The notes beneath the pieces were generated by a model. The model had not been told where the DNA came from and made no database searches. It was given only the letters and a program-made list of their open reading frames with translations. A stretch of DNA of 64,000 bases from Mesotaenium endlicherianum (lineage: Eukaryota; Streptophyta; Zygnematophyceae; Zygnematales; Mesotaeniaceae): assembly GCA_009602735.1 (NCBI GenBank), contig WELA01006598.1:601605-665604 (forward strand), read 5' to 3'. Positions 22,296 to 32,949 of this stretch are shown in pieces. A program made the translations under genes and the position numbers. The number at the start of each line of letters is the position of its first letter. The first letter of the stretch is position 1.

Positions 22296-25200
22296 CATGG
22301 TATCGGAGCTACCTACTTGCTTCATTTGGAGGAAAAGCTTTGGTTGGTGATGCTTGTAGGAGTGTAGAGAGAGTAGAGAGGAGAAGCAAGGAAAGTTGCT
22401 AAGGGCAGCCATGAAGATGTTGATGCTAGATAGCATCTCACTCTCTTGAAGGAGGGAGGAGATGGGAAGAGAGAGGTGCTCCAAGAAGCGTTAACTTGGA
22501 TGCAACCAGATTTTTGCATGTCATCTTTGTAGTGTGAGGAGGTTGCCCAAGCATGGAAATGATATGAGTAATATAGAGTAGCCTTTGCTTGAGTATGGAG
22601 ACATATGAGCATGAAGAAAATCTGGAGGTCACACGGCTGGATTTTTCCTTGAAGATGCAAGCTCTTTCGTGTTAAGCTCTTTCTTTGAGGGGGGGGCTTA
22701 GCATAGAGGTGTTGGTGGCTAGAAGGAGTATGTGCCCATCTTTATTTCAGGTTGTCAATGAAGGTGGAGAGGATAGTAAGAGTAGGCAACCAGGAACTTA
22801 GCAAGCATGTGCACTTGCAAGTCTAGGAGCTTTGGCGGGCATAGCACTCGCAAGCTCAAAGAGGAGCTCATGAGAAGCTCAAGAGAGGGTGCACCGAGGT
22901 GTTGCACCAAGTTGGCCAAGTGTGTGGCCACATTTGGGTTGCCTTGCATCACTCCTACATAGCCACTGGATATTATTGACCAGCCATGATGGAGCTTGAC
23001 ACTTTGTATGGAGATTGCAGAAGCCTCAAGTGAAGAGAAGCGCCGTGGAGAAGACTTGGAGCAAGAAGAAGTGACACAAATTTTTTCTTCAAGCAAGATA
23101 GTTGGAGATGGAGCCTTTCAAGTTCAGATTTTTCTTTTTCTTATGGAGGAGACTACTGTGGAGTACTTATGTTTGAGAGCTATGATGAAGACAAGCCTAT
23201 GGTCTGGAAGAAGAAGCAAGGTATGAAGTTGGTGCAAGAGGCTAGTGCAAGAGATGTCTCCCACTTGAAATGAGTGTGCCACTAGTTGTGTGATGGCATA
23301 GTTAAGGGGCAGATTTTGGTGCATCTATGGAAGCTCTTCATGTGAAAATAGAGCACCAAGGCAAGCTGGGTTTAGGAGTAAGAAGTGTCATTGGGGTGAC
23401 TAAGGCTAGAGTGCACTCAAGAAGCTAAACATGTGGAAGGAGTTGCACAAATAGAGTAGCCTATCCTCTAGTGCTTTAGTGCACGGGTCAAGTGAAGACC
23501 AAGGAGGAGTATGGTCAAGTGAAGAAAGTAAAATAGGTGGAGGTAGATAAGACCACAAGTAGCTATCTTCAGCCCGCTAGCAAAGAAGCGACGCGGGAAG
23601 GTGAAGGTGAAGGAGAAGCGCTTGTTTTGGTGGCCTTGGCCCGATCATCGCATGGAGCAAGCGGGCTTCCTAACAACCTTGGCGAGCGCGCATCGCCGGT
23701 GGAGCAAGTAGAGGTGTATGATCCCCTTGCTCATATATAGAGCAGAACCCAACTGCTCAAGTGGAGGAGCTCCTAAGAAGTGAGCTCAAGAGAAGCCCGC
23801 TTGCAAGACAAAGTGTGTGCGAGCACAAGATGAGGTGCAAGCACTAAGAGTATGTGCATTTGCCCAAGTTATGGAGCTCTTGGAGGCGTTCCAAATGTGT
23901 TTCTTGGAGCCTTATTTGAAGGCTTACCTTCAAAAAGAGACGGGAGCATGTGGGAGTCAGCATCTAGCCAAGGAGAAGACTATAATAAAGTTTGGTGCAC
24001 CACGAGCGAGACTACGCGCTCATGCCTTGTGAAGATTATTATCATCGCTTGATGGAGACTACGACTTTATGGATATGGATCTATGAGGAGGAGACCAAGT
24101 GTAATGGGGCTGATATGTTCTGTCTAAGATGGAGATATATGACAAAGACCTGGACATGAAGCTAGGAGAATCAGCGCCTATACAAGCAAGCACGAGAGAG
24201 GCGTAAAATCTGGACTTGGACACTCGAGTGGTAAGTGCCTTACCTTTATGATGAAGGGGGGGGAGTGTTATAGTTGTTTATCGTGCTTGTAAGCAAGGTC
24301 AAACCAGTCTCATGAGTTCAGTTGTAACTAAGAGATGTGAAGTGGAAAAAAGTTTGAGAGCAAGTGCTTGGAAGATACTCAAATCTGTCCATGTTTGAGG
24401 GTTTTACGGGTAGGCGAGCGCGAGGGTAAAAGCTGGCAGATTTTGGCTACTTTTTGCCTATTTAAGAGAGAGTAATAAATATTTTTCCTAGGAGTCCTAC
24501 ATGAGGTAATAGACCTGGTATAAGGCCTGCCCTGAATCATAGTCAAGTTTCAGAATCAAGGGTTTAAGCATGTGCCATTTGTAGGCGCGGGAGCTTGATA
24601 CGTGTTGCACGCGTGTGCGTCCTACGAGCGTGAGGCACAAAGTGACGATCTCGTTTGAGTGTCAGACTTAGAATAAGATTCTGAAATTTTGTGGAGAGGT
24701 AGTCCTATGGGTTCAGATTTAGAAAAAGTAAACTTTTTATATAAATATTAATTTAAGTCCTGACAGTGCCACATGGCGGTCTGCTGGACTGCCGTGCGAG
24801 CCACATGTGTGAGGCAAGGCGCCATCTGATTTCATGGTCTTAGACTTAAAATCAGGGAAAACATAGTATACCAATGAGTTCAAAGGCGTGAGATACTATG
24901 TAGATTGCACAACTTTCAGGCTAAAATGTCTGAAAAAGTCAGGGGGGTGCCACTTGGTGCTTGAGAGGTCACCACGAGTCACGCACACGAGTGAGAGAGT
25001 GCAGTACCTCTACAAGGAGTATGGCTTAGAGCTAGAGGTATCTAAGGGTACCAGAAGGTTCAGGAACATAGTGGACTTAGGTTCATGATGTATTCTGGTC
25101 AAAATCATAAGAGCACCACGAGTAAGCCACATGGCGCGACGAGGAGTTGCCACTTGTCCAAGAGGGCGAAGAATGAGTATTTTGGCGATTTGGCGGACTA

Positions 25201-25539
25201 TTATGCCTTGGATCCAGCTTTGGAGTATGAAGAGATGATGGAGGGAGTATGTTACTGCCCTTATGAAGATATTGGCCTATTCCAAGACGAAGGAGTTGAA
25301 GAGAAGATGCACTTGTGTTAGGAGACGCCATGTGTGGAGCCAATGTCTGCGATGGAGCTTTCACTAATTGGAGCAGATTTGGAGTAATGAGTATCATCTT
25401 GGAGCTTGTTCAAGACCTGCAACTTGTAAAATAAATGTGTATGTGTGTTTTTCTAGCGTATATGTGAGCTCGATTCCTCATATGACGTCACTTATGCTTA
25501 GTATGCGCCGAGGACGTCGCATTTTGAGGAGAGGGATGA
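22296..25539 (+). other. Interior of the family L element, no gag-pol
   Basis: Purine-rich plus strand with many AAG/GAG/GGA runs. Open frames are at most about 113 codons and no retroviral motif is visible. A run of eight Gs followed by AGTGTTATAG (24256-24274) looks like a polypurine tract next to an LTR-like start, and GCCTATTTAAG at 24457-24467 resembles a TATA box. This could mark the remnant of another LTR element, or simply the ancestor's own 3' end rearranged. A small patch around 23580-23740 is GC-richer and encodes an open frame of unknown meaning. Confidence 0.6.
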
Positions 25540-26235
25540 TGTATAGTTATCAAAGTGTGGTTTTTATCTTTCTAGCATTTTTTTGCATAGAGTGTGATTT
25601 TAGAAGAACTTTGGCCTTTATTTCAAGTCATTTGGACAAGTATTGAAAAAGTTATGAATTTTGGGAGTTTTTAATGTCACAGATTCAATTTAGTGACAAG
25701 GACAGATCCAACGACAAAAAATTCGGTTGGAGTCCAGAAAGTAGGACATTGAATCATGAGGATTCCAAAAACTATGTACGATTACGTAGAGTGCCAAAGT
25801 GATTGTGGAAATTCTAGAAACTCCGTGAGGAGTTAGTGGATTGTGTAGTAGAATATTCTAGAGCGTGATTGTGTGCGTGTGAGTGTGCTAGCTTGTCCAA
25901 CTGGGCAAGGTCACCTACATGGAAGGAGCCATAGTAGAAGGTTCTGGAGGTACTTTGCTAGAGAGGACACTTAGAGTTGAAGCATAAAAAGAGGGAGCCG
26001 GTCTTGTCTTGGCTAGTCTAGTCTAACCTTCTTGACTTGTACACGACTTTTCTTAATGAAGGGAGTTCTTTGCCACACCTCTCTCATGTAGCCCTCTCTC
26101 TCTTGCAAGGGTGGCACACCACCAGGCCACTCCACCTTGTGTATGCAACTAGGAAAGGTCCTCGTGCACGCTTCCACTCGCGGGTGAAATTGCGTGAGTG
26201 TGTATGGCGCACTCCCCGCACCTTTCCCTCTTTCA
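25540..26235 (+). repeat. 3' LTR of the family L element
   Basis: This 696-bp LTR starts TGTATAGTTATC, with a substitution in the usual TGTAAGG start, and ends CTCTTTCA. It contains the segment (about 25850-25950) missing from the 5' LTR. Confidence 0.88.
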
Positions 26236-26240
26236 ATATT

Positions 26241-26870
26241 TACTAATGTTCAGCTGACTGAACTTAATTAACTATTATATCTAAATGAATAATATATCCA
26301 ACGATATACTGATACATTACATGCTATGATCGGCGAGGGCGCCCATTGCCCTCAGATGCTGCAGTTTGTCAAATGTCATTTCCTCTATCTACGGCGGCAA
26401 AGAAGAACACACTGGACACAAGCAACTCGCCTATCATTTAGCAAATCAAGCGAAATCTGAATTTTGGAAAGCTGGAGCTGAAAAGCTCAGACAGCCATTT
26501 CCACAAAGACCGCAAATTTGTGGCCCTTGCCATCTTGGCCAACCTCGACCTTCCAATGCGTCATTACAATGTCCTGCCACCCAAAGACTGATCTTGCCAA
26601 ATATGCAACAGTTGAAATGAATCGACTCACTTATGAGCGATCATTAATTAATAAAAAAAATTTAACATGAATGTAATCTTTGACGAACTTATTATCAAGC
26701 AAAACACCACACAACTGCCGTAAGCAATTTTCAAAAGTCAAATGCAAGTAACGAGCATCAATCATGCAATCAACACATAAGCAAAATTAGTAAGCAATTC
26801 GTGTAACGGTATGCAGCCTTGGATTTATATGTTCTCTCAGTTTTTCTGTACATAGAGTTGGCCTTGTTTT
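26241..26870. other. Sequence between LARD and inverted family X arm
   Basis: The left part (about 26250-26320) resembles the AT-rich segment just inside the palindrome of the family X 3' region, in inverted orientation. The phrase DRKFVALAILANLDLPMRHY can be read at about 26500-26560 in one plus frame and looks protein-like, but the frame closes soon after. No function is assigned. Confidence 0.35.
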
Positions 26871-26996
26871 TGCATGCCGAAATTGATAGCAATCCTAGCA
26901 TATGTACAAGAAATGAGTTTACTATTCAACGGCAAGTGCGATGGCACCGCCTACCTGGGAGTTAACCACATTGATAGGACCTCCCATCATCTCGAA

Positions 26997-27491
26997 TGTA
27001 ACGTTCGACACGTGGCCAAATGCGGCGCGTGCGACACGTTGCCGAATGCGACCGGAAGTGTCGGTTTGAATGTGTATAAGTACTATTGGCGCGCGATCAA
27101 AGTACCTCGAGTTACCTTTTTTTTCGTATCGTTACATTGGTATCGGAGCGCAAACATACGCAACCGTGTCAAGCGAGACTAGGGTACAGAATCCGATAGG
27201 CACAAAGGTGCTCAGATGTGAGACTGGTCGATGGTACGACCGTTTGGCAATCTTTTGATTGTAGGAAGGAATGAACCTATCTCAAAATAATGCCCCTTGC
27301 ACCGTTGCAAGTTAAGTGTCCGGGACGTGCACACTTGCAGGTGGGAGGAGTGTAACGATCCGCCACGTGGCCAGATACGACGCGTGCGACACATCGCCGA
27401 ATGCGACTGGAAGTGTCGGTTTGAATGTATATAAACACAATTGGCTCGCAATGAAAGTACCTCGAGTCACCATTTTGTTCGTATCGTTGCA
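26997..27491 (+). mobile_element. Complete TRIM-type miniature LTR retrotransposon, family T
   Basis: The left LTR is 26997-27136 (140 bp) and the right LTR 27351-27491 (141 bp); both begin TGTAACG and end in CA. The primer binding site TGGTATCGGAGC (27138-27149) follows the left LTR, and the purine tract GTGGGAGGAG (27341-27350) directly abuts the right LTR. The interior is only 214 bp and non-coding. The 495-bp total fits TRIM elements. Flanks are TCGAA and CCAAA. The paralogous empty site in copy 1 reads CCGAA on this strand, so each flank differs from it by one C-to-T-type change, consistent with a decayed 5-bp duplication. Confidence 0.85.
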
Positions 27492-27849
27492 CCAAATCGC
27501 CATCCGCCTAAGGCGTCATTTGGCTATTTATCTAGCATATCACAACTAAATGTATTACTAGACAGTTCGCTAGTACCGCTTAAGGCGGTCTGCTGATTGT
27601 AAAAGAATGTGTCAAGCTGACCAAAGTTGACTTCAGCTTCTTGCCCTCGGCTAAGTCATTATACTGAATATTAGTATAGCAGATTAAGTATTAATTAGAT
27701 TTCAGCAAACTAAACAAAAGTTAAGTATTGTATTTATCTGAATTATTATGTCTAACAAAATACTTATTTATTACAACTTCTCCAACTTAACTTGTTGTCG
27801 CCTCGACAACACTAAGACTGAACCTTTTAAGTAATAGTTAGCTTGCATT

Positions 27850-28222
27850 CTAAGTTTGAAATACTTGCGTATGGGCCTCACTTGCCGTACTGGTACTCCG
27901 TATCATTTACGTATACGTATCAACAAAATACTTATAGAAATAATGTCCGTCTTTTATTAATTTATATCAAAATAAGATTGACAAATGATTGACATTTTGT
28001 TTTTGACCGTCCAATCTTGACGCGCTCGTCATCCTCCACCTAATGCAATTGACGAAATTTACAACTTTCATAATTTCCAAGAGTTGACAATCGCAAACAA
28101 CTTTCTACTGAGTTCACACGCTTGGCGCATTTTGACGTGTTTTACGTACAATTCGGGACACCCGTATATACTACACCGTATTTATCCAATACGTACCGGC
28201 CGTATCGGTATTTTAACACTAG
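27850..28222 (-). mobile_element. MITE-like insert with hAT-type ends
   Basis: This segment of about 373 bp has no counterpart at the equivalent place in family X copy 1. Its ends are inverted and imperfect (CTAAGTTTGAAATAC and, complemented, CTAGTGTTAAAATAC) and resemble the hAT end CTAGTTATGGAATACG at 11132. It is non-coding. No clear 8-bp duplication is seen, so the exact edges are uncertain. A non-autonomous hAT relative is the best guess. Confidence 0.4.
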
Positions 28223-28499
28223 AGTTGGCAAGCAATATTGATCCCTCTACCACCGCCTTTTGCTTCAACCCTGTTGCCTAAATGTAGGATTGCTAGCAAC
28301 AGCAAGCTATCACCTCCACCCTCATTCCACTACCTTTGTGGAGTTCAAACAGAGAGATCTTCAAGATGGCTAACTGAAGGATGGTATACATTCTAGGAAG
28401 ACGTAGTTGAAGCTCTATCATCAAGAGAGCTAGACATACACCTCAACCTGGGTCTGTAAGGTGGCCTCCTAAACAGGTTGGATTGAGCTAAGGTGGGAC

Positions 28500-29170
28500 C
28501 TCTAGGGGACTGCAACAGAGTGTTAACTCTTTCCTAGGCAATCAGCAAATCAACAGGGACAAAAATGGAAACGTCTGAAGGGTGCTGCATAACATTGGCC
28601 ATGAGCACATTTCCACGGTTAAAGGGACTTGCTGCTGTCCGTCTGACTGTATCCCAGGCTAATCTCTTGCTGGCCTTGTCATATGGAGCCTCTTTCCCTG
28701 CTGGGGTTGCTTTGCTGCTGCTCCCTAAAGAAGTCAACTCCTCTTCTTGAGCTGTTGCATTTTTGCCTGCCTCCTGTACTGTAGAACCCTCTCAACCACA
28801 GAAAGTCCAGCCTGCTGCAATGAAGTAGGTCTTCCAGAGGGTTGTGCTCTTGCAAGACTAGACTCAGTACCCAGCTCCTGCTCCTCCCGGAGCTCCTCCC
28901 CATCTTCAGAGAGTGCTAGAGCCCCGTCAGCCATCCTGTCCAGCTGCTCCCTCGACAAAGAATAGTCTAATGACCGCCCCCTTCTCGGACTTGCTGGTGG
29001 TTGCTGGGTCCTGAGCTAATTAATGTCCACCTGGCCTTGTGTCTTTGTCCATTTGACAGAAGCATACTTGTTCTTGGAAGAAGAGTCTTAATCCCTAGTC
29101 CTGGCCTTCTTTGTCTCCAAATCCATAAACCTCAAAAAGTCCATTAAGTGTGGGGTCTCATTGTGCAATT
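28500..29170 (-). pseudogene. ORF family X, copy 2, C-terminal half
   Basis: Minus-strand segments match copy 1 in order: KYASVKWTKTQGQVDIN (about 29020-29070), RRGRSLDYSLSREQLDRM (about 28940-29000), an acidic LSEDGEELREEQELG stretch, and VRRTAASPFNRGNVLMANV (about 28580-28635). Copy 2 adds a middle segment, VVERVLQYRRQAKMQQL, not obvious in copy 1. The frame is interrupted by stops (near 29045 and 28735). Homology to copy 1 ends near 29150, so the N-terminal coiled-coil part is missing. The family is not recognised; two independent copies show it is a repeat. Confidence 0.5.
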
Positions 29171-30020
29171 TGAGGTGGCGGGATGACGTGAAATAGATAG
29201 ATAAAGTTCTTAGTAAAAAGTTTAAATAATTAAACAAGGATCTTTGAACACAAGTGGTAGCTTCTTGAAAGAAAGATGGATTGTCAAAAGTTGTACATTT
29301 CTTGAATTTGGCAATTACAAGAGTGATTCTAGAATGTCTCTCTATGTTCTAGCTCTTCTTTGTATACTTGCTACACAGTTTATTGTAAAAAGGTGCATGC
29401 TAATGTGTTGGCACCCAACACATCCCAAAACATGCCACCTCTTTCTTCGATAATGTACTCATGTGCTTTGACTTAAAAATGACATATTTGACTTTTGCCA
29501 CATAGAGTTCATGAAGGCCATTTTTCTTTACTAAGAAATGCCTTAGAAGGTTCAGAGGACATGAACCAAGTCACTAGAGTATTTATTCAAACTTGTATCT
29601 AGACAAAATTACTCTAATCCAAAAGTATTAAAATATGAAATGAACTAAATATATATTAACTTATTTCACTACATTACCCCCCCGACAGAAAAAGCGACGT
29701 CTGGGCGCTTCATGCCAAGTGTCACACATGTAAAGGATACTAGTTAAAGGCTTCAAGTCAGGTGCTACACATGTAAAGAAGACTAGTCAAAGTTCGTAGT
29801 GTGGTGACCCTATTGGCTAGCCTACTCCTTGATGATAAGAAAACATGTGTATAATTGGATTGAGAAACGGCCAAGGATTCAAACAACTTTAACGTCCACA
29901 CAATTGTTTCAAATCTTGAAAATGAAGTGACAGACAGAGTGCATTAGAGGCGGCTATAGGGCCACCAAATTTGAGCAAGCGAAGTTTAAGAGTGCTGTCG
30001 AGAGCAAAAGCAGTAGTCGC
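29171..30020. other. AT-rich region without a recognised gene
   Basis: Short open frames only. A repeated phrase, GTGCTACACATGTAAAG / GTGTCACACATGTAAAG (29718-29780), occurs twice about 50 bp apart. No further structure was recognised. Confidence 0.4.
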
Positions 30021-31085
30021 TTCTCTATATCTGTGCACATACTTCTAAAAATGTCCATATTTTCACCTGAATGCCGTCTTCTCTATGTCACGTTCAGCGA
30101 TGCAAATTTGGTGGTAGTCGCTTCTCCAGTCCACCTTCGTGAAGTACTTGGCACCAACCAGCCAGTCCATGCAAGCTCATCCATGCGCGACAGCGGATAT
30201 CGATTCTTGACGGTGATTTTGTTAAGGGCGCGATAGTCCACACACATCCTCAAGGTACCATCATTCTTCTTGACAAATGGCGATGGGGCTCCAAATGGCG
30301 ACTTGCTACGTCAAATGAAGCCATGCTCCAGTAGCTCTTTGATTTGCTTCTTGACTTTGTCTAGCTTTGTGTATGACATCTTGAATATAGGCCAAGAGAT
30401 GGGCTGGCTTTTGGGCTCCAACTCTATATTGTGGTATACGATTCTCTTGGGAGGTAGGTTGTTTGGCAATTCTGGGGAGAATACTTCTTTGTAGTCTTTG
30501 AAGACTTCTTGTATCTCCTTGGGGATGGGGCTACCATCTTGATTTTGCGAGTCTTTCTTGATGTCTTTTGGCCTGATCAAAAGCCAAAAGAAGCTCGTGT
30601 CCCTTCCTCACAAGTCTCTTGAGTTGGAGGGCGGACAATAGTATCTCGTGTGTCGGCTTCTTGATGTCTTGGGTCTGAATACCTAAATTGCGCGCAGATT
30701 CTTGAAGTGATGTCGTTCTTGATCTTGATGATACCTTCCGTCCAATCAACTTAGGGGTTGTGTTTGGTCAACCAAGGCGTTCCTAGGATGACATCATACT
30801 TGCCCAATTGCATGGGGGACAATACTGTCCTTGAAAGACTTGATAGAGAGTGCCAAGGGGTACGTCTTCTTGGAGGGGGTAGTATAGGAGAAACCGTCGG
30901 GCATCATGATCTCCTCGTCGTGGTCGAGAGTACGCGCGCATAATAATACCGTGCTTGGTGGCAAAATTTGCAGCAATGAAACTGCCTTGAGCTCCGCTAT
31001 CCACCAAGATATGGATCTTCTCTCCTCCAAGGTAACCTCTCAAACTCAATGGGACTGGAACGTCGTCTTCAACGGGGGTCTCCAT
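30020..31085 (-). pseudogene. Ty3/gypsy retrotransposon fragment: protease to RT
   Basis: Reading leftward from 31085, a retropepsin domain retains its active site (ILVDSGAQGSFI, about 31000). After a frame change it continues to the YDVILGTPWLTKHNP block (about 30770-30815). A linker leads to the RT N-terminus (EVFSPELPNNLPPKR at about 30470), then [20 protein letters not shown] and [17 protein letters not shown] (about 30190-30310), [12 protein letters not shown] (about 30110) and EKTAF (about 30070). A TGA follows the GFI before SPFGAP and another stop follows EKTAFR. The fragment ends before the YxDD motif, so there is no polymerase active site, RNase H or integrase. It is a 5'-side remnant in inverse orientation. 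Confidence 0.8.
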
Positions 31086-31089
31086 CTCA

Positions 31090-32949
31090 CTTTGATTGTT
31101 GTCTTTTCGTGAAGTGGTTCTTGGAGTGGTAGGCTCCTAGCCTACCAACGCTCTTCGTTTTTGACATCTTCATAACTTTCTCAATACTTAACCAAGTTCG
31201 ACAAATTTTATATCAAAATGACCACAAAATGCACTTTACAAGGCTATAACCTTACATATTCGGACTAAAAACTTTGTAAGGGGACATGGGCAATAACATG
31301 TGTATGCGACGTTCAAAGTCCAACTTTCATCAGTGCGTATACTGTATTGGAACATCATTATCACTAACTCAATGTGAGATGTAGGATTAATATAGAAGTA
31401 ATGAAAAGTTTTAGTCTTACTAAATCTCATGACCATTCAATTTCACATGAGACGACACCATATTTCACAGCCTACCCCATACAAGTTTATGTACCTAAAT
31501 TGAGATTTTCATCATCTCAAGCAATATCCTCAACTTAGTGTGATGACCCATGTACTAAATATTATATTTATATCCCTTCGGTGCTCGACCACATTGATGA
31601 AAACAAGAATAACAGCTTGTTAATGTCCCAAGCGATCAATTTGGTTTGCTTCTTTTTGCGTATTGCAGATCACATAGCCTTTCCTCTTTGCTTTTAACAA
31701 ATTGCACTGTTGAATTTTACAATGTACTGTTGTGCCAACATGAAACATCATGACTTAGTTCTGACAGTGATCTCTTTGACAGAAAGCATAGACGCTGTCT
31801 TGTTCTACGTCTAGAGTTGATGAAAACCCGGTGTCGTAACAAAATCTTGGTCAAAATTTGTAGCATAAATTACTGGTATCGTACTCGACCATCTATTGTT
31901 GTGCAACAATTATGTTGCATAAATTGCTTACGAGCAAGATCCAACTCAAGATGCAAATGTCAACCATCTACATAGCCAAATACATGGTATAGTATCGGCC
32001 ATCCGTTCTAACATAAAGTCTCGAAGCCTGATATGGAGCTGAGGTGACCCCAATGTAAAAGAGAGACGGGACCACGTCCGCATGCGCCCTTGGAAGTTGC
32101 TTGCGTGCATGTGGAGCATAACTTGGGCCATGCCAATTGCAGCTGTCACCTGCTGCTTGTTGCACCACTACCAAACGTCGGCTGAGGGTGCTTAGGCAGC
32201 AAGAATTGTTCGCATAACTCCTGACATGATTACCTTTCCCTCATCATAAGCTAGGTAGCATGACAACTATTACACATAGTTTTGGGGGTGGAGGAAGTTC
32301 CCTACTTCTGCTGCTGGCTTTTGCCGGGCACCAAGCTTTTTGCACCCATGAACACTTTACTTCGGCATAACTGACGCCCAAGGCCGCTATTTGATGAGAG
32401 GTGCAAAGCAACGAGAACAAAGTATGACACAACAAAAAAGGTATATGACAAGAAACTTGATCCCAATCTATTATATTGCTGTCATAAAGCAGCGGAGGAA
32501 CGGCATCTAGTGCGACATAAGTTCCTAAAAATAATAAATAAGCATGAGGCTAAGTGCATCCAGCACCTGCGCCCTTCATGTATAAAAATATATACTGCTG
32601 TATTCATCCAGGCTGTGGGCACTAAGTTGCACATGTACAGCATATTTGAAGGGCCTGCAAATAAAGGCCAATCTCCTAGGGACACCTTCATTTATACCGA
32701 GTACTTTCAGGAGGTCTAAGGCTGAAAGCAAGTTCAGGGCACTGGGTCTTGGACAGTCTGGTCCAAGACAGCCGCCACAACCTGTGAGACATGGCAAGAG
32801 ACGTCAGAAGAATGAGGGCTAAAATGTTGTGGATAGCACTACATTGTGGCTGAAGTGTGCAAAGCACATACACGACATAAGCTAGGCATGCTAGTGATTG
32901 CAAAATGGCACTTGGGGAAAGAGGAAGGAGGAGTAACGGGCTGACCTGA
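31090..32949. other. Intergenic, no gene recognised
   Basis: This 1.9-kb boundary between the transposon-rich and gene-rich halves contains only short open frames with no recognisable domain. Composition rises from AT-rich (31.2-31.9 kb) to mixed. It may hold the 3' untranslated region of the cupredoxin gene near 32.7-32.95 kb. Confidence 0.45.

Larger units (their letters stand above)
21677..26235 (+). mobile_element. Non-autonomous LTR retrotransposon (LARD type), family L
   Basis: The 5' LTR is 21677-22295 and the 3' LTR 25540-26235, both TG...CA and homologous to each other. A perfect 5-bp target duplication, ATATT, flanks the element (21672-21676 and 26236-26240). The primer binding site TGGTATCGGAGC (22298-22309) follows the 5' LTR; it differs by one base from the initiator tRNA-Met complement. 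A purine tract GAGGAGAGGGA (25526-25536) precedes the 3' LTR. The 3.2-kb interior has no zinc knuckle, protease, RT, RNase H or integrase motif in any frame, so it needed an autonomous partner. The 5' LTR lacks about 85 bp present in the 3' LTR and in the solo LTR at 17697. Confidence 0.9.
26870..28340 (-). repeat. Family X 3' region, copy 2, interrupted by TRIM and MITE
   Basis: Homologous in inverted orientation to 19950-20590. The GTAGGCGGTGCCATCGCACT block is at about 26936-26955 (minus), the hairpin TGTTGTCG-CCT-CGACAACA at 27793-27811, and the GTTGAAGC and CTCCACAA blocks around 28250-28340. Two insertions interrupt it: the TRIM at 26997-27491 and a MITE-like insert at about 27850-28222. 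Copy 1 shows the uninterrupted state at both places. Confidence 0.65.

Noticed and set aside
20112-27811. Single 7.7-kb transposon with long terminal inverted repeats delimited by the hairpins
   Set aside because: Homology between the two arms continues outward past the hairpins into the ORF X copies, so these are two inverted copies of one longer repeat and not the ends of one element. No target duplication is seen at the hairpins.
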